Source of the DNA: Gigaspora rosea
Taxonomy: Eukaryota > Glomeromycota > Glomeromycetes > Diversisporales > Gigasporaceae
Reading direction: 5' to 3'
Assembly: GCA_003550325.1 (NCBI GenBank)
Contig: QKWP01000356.1
Span: 1-64,000, forward strand
Length of the DNA stretch: 64,000 nt
Shown in pieces: positions 46,837-58,881 of the stretch (within the stretch, counting starts at the first letter, position 1; every line of letters begins with the position of its first letter). Under the pieces are notes generated by a model, which saw nothing but the letters and a program-made list of their open reading frames with translations, had not been told where the DNA came from and did not search any database. The position numbers and the translations under genes are program-made.

Positions 46837-47581
46837 AGCAGGGAGGACTTTTGTATTTTTCGGAAATGCACGGGTCTGATCATGAGGTAGTTGACCAATC
46901 ATAAAACAGTTTTTATCCACGTGATACACTTTCAATGAAAACAGATAGATAATCATTAAACATATTACAATTTTTTTCGTAACTTCGAAGCAAACTAACT
47001 TGCATTGTAAATGAATAAAACTATTTACCCAGGTTAAAATATAGCTTATAAACACAAGAGCTTTATTAAAAAGTTTCTTATAACAAGTTATACGCCCTTT
47101 ATTCCCATTTTTTATACTTCATCTATAATTAATAAAACTATACTATCGCATATATAAAATGAATCAAATGTCTTATAGATAATACATATAACTTACGAAA
47201 CTTTTGAAAACAGTCTATATAAATTTATAAATGAAAAAAACAAGTCAATTTTTGGATAGCAAAAGAAAAAAGACGAAAAAAACCAAAAAAATGACGTTAA
47301 AAGTTTATAAAAATATATTTTTATTGTCTTCTGCTATACAGTAGACAATACTTCAACTCTTAGTATATCTACCTTTTATAGCATGATTCGGCATGATTCA
47401 CTGTAATTCAACAAAGAGATGCTTGCTAGGAAGTTCTTTTGTTAATAAAGTGTTGTATCGATTGTTATGTTTTTTTAAATTTGCTTAGACCTGAAAAATT
47501 CTGGTTTTATAGTACTACGACATATAAATACTTGTGTAACATCAATCCTGGAAATCATCAGAAACAAAAGTCCCCTCTGCT
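46837..47581. mobile_element. MULE-like MITE, 745 bp, exact 9-bp target duplication
   Basis: CTAAATTTT lies at 46828-46836 and 47582-47590. The ends are AGCAGGGAGGACTTTTGT and, inverted, AGCAGAGGGGACTTTTGT. A 9-bp duplication is typical of Mutator-like elements; the short inverted repeat gives no further proof. The 75-codon minus frame that crosses the left end is incidental. Confidence 0.8.
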
Positions 47582-47776
47582 CTAAATTTTAGGCCTGCTA
47601 TATATAGGATTAGGCTTAGATCAGATTTATCAAAGCATTGGGTTTGTTCGAGCTTTGTTAACTAACCTATAATACTAAGTAATTTCACAGAACTGTAAGA
47701 CCGTTTAATCATGTTATTATTGTAAACAAACCTAAGAAGAGCGAAGCAACTTCCTTTTTATACTTTCTGAATATTA

Positions 47777-48420
47777 TCCCTTAGATTGTAGTAGAACACA
47801 GGCAAATTTGCCTGCGTTTTTGCACTTTTTTAGCTCTGATTTACTTTTTTAAAATACTAAAATAATTAAATAAAACTTTGTACAATTATATTTGAAAATA
47901 AGGATTACTTTTTTGCAAAATTAGTTTTTATATTATAAGAAAATAAATTATAGTTACATATAAGCTGAAAATAGATAATTTTAAGAAAAAATTTTTTTAA
48001 AAAATTTTATTACAATTTTTCTGCGATCTTATTTAGTTTTAGTTTTAGAACTATAGTTCTTAAGACAATATTGTAGTTTATATAAAGGATGACAACTTTC
48101 ATTATTGCAACTTTAATGATTTACTTGTAAAAATTAAGACTTGTATTAGAAGTAAAGATTTTTTTTATAGACGGAAACATATAAAATTTGAAAAAATCTA
48201 AAGAAAAATTTTAATAGTAAAAATGCCAATACAAGAACTTTAAACATTTATTATATTAAAGTTTTCTAATGATTTTAAAAAAATTTTATAACAAAGTTAC
48301 TAAAACAAAACTTAAAGAATATTTTTTACTTAGAAAAGATATGGCTAAAATCAATATTTAAAATTTTATTAAAAATTTTAAAATACGCAGGCAAATTTGC
48401 CTGTGTTACAATCTAAGGGA
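47777..48420. mobile_element. MITE, 644 bp, TA target duplication
   Basis: The ends TCCCTTAGATTGTAGTAGAA and (inverted) TCCCTTAGATTGTAACACAG are followed on both sides by the palindrome AGGCAAATTTGCCT. TA lies on both sides (47775-47776, 48421-48422). Confidence 0.85.
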
Positions 48421-48429
48421 TAGAAACTG

Positions 48430-49970
48430 AAAGCTTTAATAAGCTAAAATTAATATTATTTTATCTTACTCAAATTTAATATGCTATGTGTATTAGGCAA
48501 TATATGGCATGATATAACTAAATCATCTATAGTAAGACCAAATATCATATGTAATATGCTATAGTATAATTTTATGATTAGCATTACTTAATGCTTATAA
48601 CATTTGACCATGCTTATGCCTGGACTATTGTGAAAAGCTTTTTTATGTATTAAGTATAGGGTAAACATAGATCAATTTTCATATAATCTATATGGTACTA
48701 TAAGATTTTATATAGAAATTAAATACATGCCCCTGATAAAACTTTTTAGAACGGTGGCCAATTTTAACAAAAATTTGGTATCACGTAGAATGAGCCCTTA
48801 TTTTCATAATCGTGAAATTCTAAAACTCATTATATTTAAAAAATCCACCTTCATATATTGATAAAAAAAAAACTTAGATAGATTTAAATTTACTTAGGTA
48901 GCACACGAAATTGCTAATTCTGATTGGTTAGATCACGTTGTTTACAATCCTGATTGGTCAATCACATGATTTCATATGATTACAAAATGATACTATTAGA
49001 AATGATCTATATTCACCCTACCCTTAATTATAGGTTCTAATCTTCATGCTTATAATGCTTATGATGTCTCAAAGAAAAAAAAACAACTTGTTAGAACTAT
49101 ATATAATCAGGCTGGGTCAGGTTAGGTTGGTTCAAAACATGACCCAACTTGACCAATAATAAGCTTTTTTTTAGACTTAGGCTTGGTTTTGATTTAAGCA
49201 GGTTCAGGTCAGACTCAAATAAATTTGGCCTGTCCTACACTCTATATATTTTTAATAAATTTTTATTTTATTTAAAAAATTGTAATATTTTTAAAAAAAA
49301 AATCAAGACAAATTTGCCTAGATTACAGTTTAAGTAATAAAATATTTGTTAAATACTTAAACTAAATTTTTCAAAATATTTATTTTATAGTTATACAAAA
49401 TTTATTTTTTTAATAACAACTTTACTTAACTTTTAATATACATTTAATTAAAAATATCAAAATAGAAATGTCATACAGTTACTTATTGCACAAGAATAGT
49501 TTGTTATATATAATTGTCCAAAGCGTAGCAGAGGACTTACAATGGAGACATAAATACACAAAATGTCTTGGATTCTGCTCATATGATATTTGGCCAATCA
49601 GCATTTAATAACATATAAACAGATATACACGGATTAGCCTGACAAAATGGAAGATCACATAAAAAATTATAGCTTCAGACACTAACAGTATCTATTTTCC
49701 TAGTATAGTAATATATAAATATAATATGCATAATACACGTACTACAAAAATCTACTCTTGTATCCAACTCTATACATACATCTTCTATTTTTCTTTTTAA
49801 GCCACAATATTCAATATCAACCTCCTGCAATACCTTTTAAATTTTTTGGATGCTGGTTTAGGAAGCTTCCAGAAATCAGCTAATTTTTGTTTACTTGAGC
49901 CTACCCCTACCCACACCTGATACCCAATTAGCCAATCAGATTTTATGATTATTAAAAAGTTAAATATAAC
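48430..49970. other. AT-rich region without recognised genes
   Basis: It contains a short GACCCAAC/GTTGGTT-rich near-palindrome around 49110-49160, an end fragment of the TCCCTTAG MITE family near 49310, and GGAAGCTTCCAGAAATCAGC at 49860, which recurs at about 51232. No gene seen. Confidence 0.5.
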
Positions 49971-49981
49971 ATTTAATAATA

Positions 49982-50985
49982 AGTAACTTTTGATCTACTG
50001 GACCAAATTTAACGATTTAACTACCAAAATAATCCTCTCAATGAGAGGATTCTAGCAAGCCCAAAATCATTAAAATCCAATCACAGAATCCTGTGATCAG
50101 AATAGATTTGGTTACTATAAAAGGTCTATAATTTATTAAATAATTATAAACCATTTATAGTAACACAAATTTATTTCTATCTTAGGATCCTGTAATTGGA
50201 TTTTAATAATTTTGGACTCGTTAGAATTCTCTCATTGAGAGGATCATTTTGGTAGTAAAATCGCGAAATTGGTTTTGTAGATAAGAAGTTATTAACAATT
50301 AAAAATTAATCTTTAATTGTTAATAACTTCTGATCTACTGGGCCAATTTCGATGATTTAACTACCTAAATAATCCTCTCGATAAGAGGATTCTAGCAAGC
50401 CCAAAATCGTTAAAATCCAATCACAGAATCCTGTGATCGAAATAGATCTGTGTTACTATAAAGTTCTATAATTTATTAAATAATTATACCCACTTATAGC
50501 AACACAAATTTATATCGAACTTAGGATTCTGTGATTGGATTTTAACCATTTTGGGCTTGCTAGAATCCTCTAATTAAGAGGATAATTTTAGTAGTAAAAT
50601 CATCGAAATCGGCCCAGTAGATCAGAAGTTATTAACAATTAAAAATTAATTTTTAATTGTTAATAACTTCTGATCTTTTGGACCAATTTTGATGATTTTG
50701 CTACCAAAATGATCCTCTCAATGAGAGGATTCTAACAAGCCCAAAATTGTTAAAATCCTATTACAGAATCCTAAGATCAATATAAATTTGTGTTGCAATA
50801 AATGGGTTATAATTATTTAATAAATTATAGAACTTTTATAGTAACACAAATCTATTCTAATCACAGGATTCTGTAATTAGATTTTAACAATTTTGGGCTC
50901 ATTAGAATTCTCTCATTGAGAGGATCATTTTGGTAGTTGGATTATCAAATTTGGTCCAGTAGTTCAAAAGTTATTGATTATCTAA
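49982..50985. repeat. array of three tandem palindromic units, each about 340 bp
   Basis: Each unit is an inverted repeat with outer arms CTTCTGATCTACTGGGCCAA, then GATGATTTAACTACC, AATCCTCTC-nnnn-GAGAGGATT (a small hairpin of its own) and CAAGCCCAAAATC. Units are joined by AACAATTAAAAATTAAT palindromes near 50290-50330 and 50635-50665. Diverged single units lie near 43240-43345 and 44690-44840, and the CTACTGGGCC core is shared with the foldback at 44148. No terminal repeat or target duplication encloses the array. Confidence 0.85.
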
Positions 50986-51010
50986 TATTATTAATAAATT
51001 TATTGATAAG

Positions 51011-51170
51011 AGTAATAACAGATATAACGTAATATTCTGAGGGGGGAGGGGGTCTCTGATTTTCTTACATTAAATATAAATTTATAACAGCCAATTAAAT
51101 TTCTCTTATATAGGTGGGGAGGGTATAGGGTATAGTAAAAAAATATTATATAATATCTGTTATTACTCTA
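51011..51170. mobile_element. small inverted-repeat element, about 160 bp
   Basis: The ends AGAGTAATAACAGATATAAC and (inverted) AGAGTAATAACAGATATTAT enclose two G-rich patches (GAGGGGGGAGGGGG and GGTGGGGAGGG). The duplication at the target is not clear. Confidence 0.6.
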
Positions 51171-52079
51171 AGCTAGAAAGCTTCTTGAATAATTAGTTTA
51201 AATTGTATTGTAGTTTTTGGTGAAGTAGTAAGGAAGCTTCCAGAAATCAGCTGATTTCTGGATGGGTGGGTTAGCTGAAGTATCAGGTGTAATTCCGGCC
51301 AAAATCCATAATTTTGCCAAAGTTGCAAAATTATTTTTGACCAAAATACTTGATGCTAAACAAATTACTAATAAGCAGGCATGCATGTTATATTATTAAC
51401 AATGTTATTATACCTATTCTAGAGTACCACATTCACAATATAATTCTTTTTTATTCAATATGTAACCAATATTTAAAATTCAGATCTAAAATTACTTGCA
51501 CAAATGCAAGTAATATACAGGTTTTAGATACACAAACAATTTATAGCTTGCACATGTATGCATTTAAAAAACATTTTACTTGTACATATGCCACATGTAA
51601 AAAATTATCGAGATAGGTAAATATAGTAAAATCTTCAATTTACAAATTATTATTATATTTAGTTATTATTTAACTAAAAAAGACTATCTTATCAACTAAA
51701 TTGGTACAAAATAAAAGTTTAACTATTAACTAAATTAATACAAATACAGTTGTCCTTCTAAATAATAATTACTACTATTTATTTATATTAAACCACCTCT
51801 ATATAGTTACAATTATGTTTATAACTAGGAAAATGGATATCCGTTAGTGTCCGAAGCCAAGAATAAACATTGGGCTGTCCATATCAATTTCTATAGCTGA
51901 TTGGCTGCACGTGACTGGAATTCAAAAAAAATTGTGTCTATTGCTATACTATATAGTCCTCACTATGCTTCAAACAAATATTATTGTTTTAGAATTTTTA
52001 TCTAATTTTAATAATAAATTACTTTTTAACAATCATATTTATATATAAAAATAGATAGTTTCTATATAGAAAAGATGCA

Positions 52080-52300
52080 ATTTTTGCATAGGTAATGCAG
52101 ATATCTGGTGAATCAGTTGAAAGTTTAGGTGGGAAGCTGAAGATCAGAGGGTTAAATAGGCAATTCCTGTAGTTGGATTGCAGGTATGGCATCTAGTGTG
52201 GAACCTTTGGGCAGACCACTTAAATTAGACACCAAAAGTGTACATGTGGCTAGTTGTACTCTCATTCATGTAGAATCCAAATGCATAAACTGAATAAAGT
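52080..52300 (+). mobile_element. 3' part of a SINE of the 54.4-kb family
   Basis: It shares TAGTTGGATTGCAGGTATGG-like sequence, AGACACCAAAAGTGTA and TGGCTAGTTGTAC with the 3' third of the SINE at 54404-55164, in the same orientation. It is 5'-truncated, as usual for retroposed copies; no clear poly(A). Confidence 0.65.
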
Positions 52301-52639
52301 ATATGCTCAAAACAGGCACTTTGAAATCAAAAAAAAATTGCAATTTTATTAATTAAATTAGCTTTTTGAAATAAAAAAATTGGTCAAAAAGATAAAATAT
52401 AATAGATAATCACTTGGACCAAATTTCCTGATAAAAGAAAAACAAAAAGTTTTTGTTGAAGCATTGATAGTAATCGCAGGACCTACAGTTTTTACAAAGT
52501 TCAACTTTCTCTGTCTAGAGGGACTTCTTTGATATATTCGGCATGCAAGCCAAAAGCATTTTAGTACAAGATAACTGGCAGAAGATGGCACTCTTATACA
52601 GAAAATTTTGGTAGAGTCATCATTTCTATTCCATCGATG

Positions 52640-53430
52640 AAGTAACCTGTGAAATATAATGAGAAACAACAAAAAAATGAGTTTTTCGACAACACTTTTC
52701 TTTAAATTTTTTACAAGTGATTCCTTTGTATCATTTTCTCATTTTCCTGCTGTTTTTTCAAAATTTTTGACAAAAAGTGGCGATTTGGTTTACCCTCTTA
52801 AACAATTGGCAGTATTTACTTTTCCAAATTCAGATGAACCCAGTAGAATGCAATCATGTAATGTGTTTGTTTACGAATACAGTTTCAGTGCTATTCCATA
52901 CGATGTAGCTTAGTCGATATGGTTTAGAGATATCTGAGGTTGGTCATATAGTCAGAAGAAAATATTAGTTACACCATAGCTTTATAGTAGAAATATACAA
53001 TAGTTGCATTTGTTATATAATTTTTTATTCAACCTACCATGGGTTATAATAGTATTTTCCTTTTTTCTTTTTTCTATTGGTTTTTGGTTCCTTTTCGTTA
53101 GACTAGCCTTCATGCTTTACTATGTAGTTTTTTTTCTTTTTTGTTTTTTTCTTCCTTTTTTCTTTTTTGTTCGTTTTTCTTTTTGTATTTCTTATTTTTT
53201 TGGCTTTTAATATTTTTTTTATGATTACCCCTCTCTTTATTTGTCCTTAGTAAATTTCTTGTTAGTTAAAGAAATATAAAGGAGAGAAGAAGCCATTTTG
53301 TTGTGGCACTTAGGCTAGTTTAACATAGCCTCTAGTTTTTAGACTCGTCTTCAAATTAGTACAGCAGGTTGTACTTGGGCACTTTTAAGGCAGCCGGGTA
53401 ATATCAGATTTGCAAATTAGAAGTAAACAA
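52640..53430 (+). mobile_element. 1-kb dispersed retroposon-like repeat, copy 2
   Basis: It contains TGACAAAAAGTGGCGATTTG, TTTACCCTCTTAAACA, CAGTATTTACTTTTCCAAAT, a long pyrimidine-rich stretch and TACTTGGGCACTTTTAAGGC with AGCCGGG. All match, in the same order, the minus-strand copy at 32405-33415. Plus-strand frames in it (84 and 68 codons) are not conserved between the two copies and are not called. Confidence 0.6.
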
Positions 53431-54019
53431 GTGTATTAATGTAGCGATATACTTAGTATCTTAATAAAATACTAGCAAAACTGCCTAAGTGAAAAAACAA
53501 ATAAAATATAACTACTCTGAAATTTTTATGCAAATCAGATAACTTCTTATTAGAATTGTTTTTATTTTACTTCTTTACAAAAATAGCTAAAAAAACTTGT
53601 AATTTTTTTTTGTAGAAATATAATTAAAAAATATATTAATGAAATATTAACTGATTTATATAATATTTTTATAATATGTACAGTATACTGTATTTTATTC
53701 TTCTGAACAAGCTTTCTTATTGTATAAAAATCTGATTTGCTTAGTATTATTTTGTCTTTTTATATAGCAACTATCAATGATTGTATTACATTTCTATAAA
53801 AAAAATTACAAAATTTTTTTAGCTATTTTTATAGATATAAAATAAAAAACAGTACTAATAATAAGTTATCTGATTTATATAAAAAATAATAACTAATATT
53901 TTTTAAATTTTATTGATTATATTAAAGCATCCAAAAAAATAAAATATAATTGCTAATTATTTTTTGTGTATTAAAATAGTATTAAAATTTTAAATTTTTG
54001 TTACATATTATTTTTTGTG

Positions 54020-55831
54020 TAGTGTTCTGATCCAGGTCAGATAATATTGACCTGACAGGTCAAATATTTAACCCAGGTCATGACCTGGGTCAATGGGTCA
54101 TGTGGAAGTTTTTTAAAGTTAATCGCACTTTGAATTTATAGTGCTTTGCAAAAAAGTGCACCTGTGATTTTTACAGTAATGATAACAGAAAATCTCTATA
54201 ATTCTTAGCAAAAAAGTCAACTTAAAATTTATGTAATTTGATATATTAAATTTTGCTTTCAATCATAGTTTTGATCAGCAATCATATATAAAAAATACAT
54301 CATTCCATAGCTTATATATTTTGATATATTTTTTTTTTATCAAACATATTTTCTTTCTTTATATAAATATTCCTTAATACTTGGTTATAATGATTGATAT
54401 TCAGAGTATGGCGACTTAGAAAAGTTGCCAAGTTGTCACCCCAAATGGCAGGTTGAGAGTTTGAATCCCATCAGCGATGCTTTGAAAAATAGACTTGTGT
54501 TCGGTAACCTGTTTCTCTCTATCAGTTGGGTATATATTCTGTAGTCTTGGTTCCACTATCTAGAATGGGAGCTTTCGGGTATAAGTATAGCATTACACTA
54601 TCAAATCCAAGAAACTGGGGAAATTGGAAACCTGTTTAGCAAGTCCCGAATAAGGAGGTAGATTTCGATCTTTGACGGTGCTAACAAAAGAAAATTGTTA
54701 CCGGAGTCAGAATGAACCTTATAAGGGCAGTATAAGGAAACTGTAGTGGTTCAAGATAACACCTGACTGCAAGTATCAGTTAACGCCATGGCGCCCAGTT
54801 TCTGAAGACCACTAGGGTTTAGAATTAGGATACATACCCTGGTCAGCTAGCAATTTCTATAGGGATAAAGTAGCCCTAAGGCTGTATAGGTTATTGAGAA
54901 TAACCCCTAAACAACCTCTATAGTTTGGTTGAAGGGTAAATATTGATAGGTGAAGCATTAATCAGAGTAGTCTAAATAGGCAGGTCCCGTAGTTGGTCTG
55001 CAAGTATGGCAGCTAGTGTAGAACCCTTGGGCAGACTACTTAAATTAGGCACCAAAAGTGTATGTATGGCTAGTTGTACACTTGTTAATGTAATAAACAT
55101 CATTAATATTCAATAATAAACTTCCGGCCAATGTAGACAGCCATTAAACCTTAAAAAAAAAAAGATTGATATTCAAGAAACAGAGCTAAAATATCACAAA
55201 GGAATATGTTTTAGTTGTCGAAAATGCTTGTATTGTGGAATTGACTTACAACAAAAGATATGTAATTGCAATAGCTATCAAAAATGAATTTACATGATTA
55301 TTTAATCCTAATTGGGTAAAAGAGCAAATAGATTATGTTCATCAAAAAATATCACTTTATACTCACTAAGTACAAGAAAAGCTTTTAGTTTTTCCTTGTG
55401 TTTTTGGTATAGTTTCTTATTAAGATAATGAATAACCATAATAATATAGATAAATAATATGCTACTTCAAGTAACAGTATCAAAGTACATATTTTGAAGA
55501 TCTAAAGCATTGTAATTTTGCATAATTTTAACTTTACAAATTGATTAGTAATCAATTTATAGAAATGCATCTTAATTGAAAAATTACCTAATTTTCCATG
55601 ATTTTACATGACATTTTTGCAAAGCACAAAAAAAAAATTTTTTTATTCTATTACCATAATGTTACTTTTATAAAAATTTTGGTTTACGAATTTATATCAG
55701 AAAAAATGGATTAAACATTTTTTTACCATCCCTAATTCTAACCCGTTTGACCTGGGTTAGAACAATTTCTGATCCGTGACCCATCAGGTCAGATGACCCA
55801 TACGGGTTACCTGACCCAGGTTAGAACACTA
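54020..55831. mobile_element. hAT-type element, 1,812 bp, exact 8-bp target duplication, host of a SINE
   Basis: TTTTTGTG lies at 54012-54019 and 55832-55839. The ends are TAGTGTTCTGATCCAGGTCA and, inverted, TAGTGTTCTAACCTGGGTCA, with further GACCC/GGGTC copies inside each end. It resembles the 1.99-kb element at 22710-24699 in ends and subterminal motifs but not in interior. No transposase. A 761-bp SINE makes up much of the interior, so the element itself is only about 1.05 kb. Confidence 0.85.
54404..55164 (+). mobile_element. tRNA-headed SINE, 761 bp, exact 12-bp target duplication and A-tail
   Basis: GATTGATATTCA lies at 54392-54403 and again at 55165-55176, directly after a run of 12 A, the hallmark of target-primed retroposition. 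The head (54404-54480) resembles a class II tRNA, with a weak A box (TGGCGACTTAG) and a good B box (AGTTTGAATCC, consensus GGTTCGANNCC). The body has no coding capacity. At over 700 bases it is long for a SINE. Fragments of the body occur at 34690-35155 and 52080-52300. The partner LINE is not identified. Confidence 0.82.
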
Positions 55832-55949
55832 TTTTTGTGCATAAAAGTTTTAATTTTTTTTGCATATGATTTTTCTGTGCAATCATTTAAATTAACATTA
55901 AATGCACACATGTGTATTTACTTATCTAGATTTTATGCACAAAAAAAAG

Positions 55950-58640
55950 TATGCACATTTGCATCTTGTGCAAGCCAATTTTAAATACTGCATGTAACAA
56001 AATCCTTTCTAAATATCTTACTATTGCTAAACACAAAGTAAGGCTTGCCAAAAATACACCTAATAGCACTATACTTAATCACAATATATATAGAATAAAA
56101 AACATTTGGGATATACAATTACAACATTTCTTTTTATCTTTTTTACTTTGACTTAACAACTCTCATTTACTTGGTAGTTAGTATACATATCTGATTACAA
56201 CAATTACAAAACAATTTATAATCTACTACCAACATACTACAATACTAGGACCCCGAAATATACATAGATAGGTCAGGTATAAGTTTGCTTATTTTTGAGG
56301 TTTTTATGCAAAACTTTTCTATTTATAGTAATTTTTTGCTTAGTTTTGAAGTTGTTTCTGCAGATTTTTCCTTTTTAAGTAACCCTATAATTAACCTGAC
56401 CTATCTATGTATATTTTGGGATCCTACAATACTCTAATACTATTATTAATAGTTCCAACAAATATACTACTACTTTTAAAATAATTTAGCTTCTTAATCA
56501 CTTAGAATCTTTTATATCTGCAAATGCTAAAATTCTATACCCATTTACTATCAACCTTCTCTATATCTCATTTGAATCTCTTCTTCATATTCATCTCCAA
56601 TATATAACTTTTAAATACCAACTACAGTCAAAGCATATTTTATTTCTAGAGCAACTTACCTTTTATGATAATACAACCCTTCTATCTTGGTCACATATTT
56701 CTCTAGACTTCTTGATCTTATACCAGGAAAAATACCCAATTGGTTTCTTGCACTTGAAAACAAAATTCTATCCAATATTACTACCTGTTATATTAGCTTC
56801 TCTTTATATCTCTCTAATATTAATTCACTTTCATTTCAAACTTGTCACTTTAATTCTAAATCCAAACCTTGGCTTATTTCCTATCTTGAGCAAAAAATTA
56901 TAATTGAAAAAGCTCAATGATTTAACTATACTACTAATACTATTTTTATAACATCTTGAAATATACAAACTGATTATAGCATTATATCTCTATACCCTAC
57001 TTCTAATATATATTGCACCTCCTGCTCAGGATGCTCTTTTATTTCAAATAGAATTCAAAATGCCTGTACTTTAGATATATTAGCTACTATATCTACTAAA
57101 TTCTTGGATAAAAAAAACCTATATTCAACTTACAAACAAACTTCAATTTATGCTAATCTTCTTGATCTGCTATATTCTATTCCCAAATCATAATATACAA
57201 CAATCCTATTTTAGATATTTTTCTAACTTTTTTGGCTATTACAAAACTCTAATCTATAGCACAATCTAATTTTTTACTTGCTTATATACTAATAGTTTAG
57301 TTATTAATATCTTCAAGCCAAGGTGCTTTATGAGAATTGCATGGATTCAAGTTTTGAATGACAATATTTCTTACTCCTTTTTTGCACAAATTCAAAACTA
57401 GCTATTTTTATACAAAGCTAATCTAATTGCTATACTATTTGCAATTTGTACTTGCGCTCGAAATAGCAATATAGACATATATACTAATTCTCAATCCATC
57501 ATTTCAAAGTACAATACACTTATCTCCCATACTTATAATTACAACAAACTTTATTTATGCAATTACTGGCCTATTTGGTATACTCTTTTTAATCTCATCA
57601 AATTATATTCTCTCAATATTACACTACACAAAGTGCAAGTACATAGCAATAATGAATACAACAATAAAGCTAATGAACTTGCAAAAACTACTTTTCCTTA
57701 CCTATTCTAGAAAGAATTTCAGCCCCATTATATTTATAACCTATCTTTTATTTTTATTTACTAAAAATATAATATTAAGCAACCAACAAGTTGTGCTATA
57801 AAAAATACCTGTAATGTACATACTATTGCTATATGGTTCTCCTAATACAGAATTCAACAAATTATTTCTCTTTCTCAACAAATTGATTGGAATACAGCCT
57901 GGCTATATCTTAATCACAACCATAAGCACACCTATAACTATACTAATTTTCAACTTTGTTCTCAAAAATCATTCCGAATTAAATATATGTTCTACATTTT
58001 CCTATTTTCTTTCTACAAACCCATCTCTCTATATATATCCTATTTGTATTATATGCATTTAAACAGATCACCAACTCTACTATTTACATTGCCCAGATTC
58101 AAACAATATATCATTTATTATCCAAAACACAATCAGAACTTTTTCTTTTTAGACTTATCAGATATAATATCCAATAAACTATAGCAACTATATAACAATC
58201 TTATAACATACTACTGTTTCTTCTCTATACAATCTACACTTTTTAATACTACAACTTTTATACTACAATTTAGAGGTTTATCCTTATATCACTTATCAAT
58301 ATTGTATCTCAATATACCTCTTACAAAAATACATTCAATACTATTGATAAACTCTTCTTGCTCATCTCACAAAAAGTTTATAAAAGTTATAAAAACTATA
58401 CTATATAAAACTTGCAAACTAGAAATCTTTACAAGATCTGTTACAACAACCTTCTTATTCTATATTTACTAAATCTACATATATATTTTTATACAACAAA
58501 GCTATGATCTACAAGACCAATTACATGAGAACAATACAAATACCTGCTCACCCCTTGGGCTAGCACTTAGAAAAATAAATATTGGTTATACAATTGGATC
58601 AAATATAGCTGTTCTACTACACTATTCTCTATATTCAAAT
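55950..58640 (+). mobile_element. second LINE remnant (C-terminal reverse transcriptase region and RNase H), plus strand
   Basis: Plus-strand frames read KHKVRLAKNTPNSTILNHNI and LIPGKIPNWFLALENKILSN, then PWLISYLEQKI, MRIAWIQVLND, NIDIYTNSQSIISKYN and LHKVQVHSNNEYNNKANELA (RNase H end, usual Asp changed to Asn), then WNTAWLYLNHNHKHTY with later Cys/His-poor sequence. The order fits the end of a LINE ORF2. Many stops and frameshifts. It differs clearly from the 35-43 kb LINE. The 5' two thirds, including the catalytic reverse transcriptase core, are absent. A 179-bp MITE sits at 56247-56425. Confidence 0.75.
56247..56425. mobile_element. MITE, 179 bp, exact 8-bp target duplication, inside the LINE remnant
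   Basis: ACAATACT lies at 56239-56246 and 56426-56433. The ends AGGACCCCGAAATATACATA and (inverted) AGGATCCCAAAATATACATA continue GATAGGTCAGGT on both sides. The 8-bp duplication suggests hAT, but the target does not fit nTnnnnAn. Confidence 0.88.
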
Positions 58641-58881
58641 CTAGATGAGTTTTGATCACTTTAGTAGGTTTAGGTTTCAGATAATTTAACTAGAATTAGT
58701 TTATCTATAGTCTAAGTTTTAATTCTTGTATAATAATTTGTAATTCAAGAAACTCTTTGAGGAATCACACACAATTTATTAATAAAAATAAAGGCAAAAC
58801 CTCATCTTAACAACAAAAAAATATGCATGATGTACAAAACCTAATAAAATAAATAATAATAGCAATTTTTATTTAGAAAAT

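Noticed and set aside
52358-52672. Minus-strand frame of 104 codons
   Set aside because: Longest non-LINE frame, but no domain, no splice context, and it lies beside a retroposon-like repeat; chance openness is more likely.
53004-53210. Phe/Leu-rich plus-strand frame looking like membrane segments
   Set aside because: It is a translation of a pyrimidine-rich tract within the dispersed repeat and is not conserved in the other copy.
54404-54480. Functional tRNA gene
   Set aside because: The boxes are imperfect, the acceptor arms do not pair well by eye, and the sequence is the head of a retroposon with its own A-tail and target duplication.
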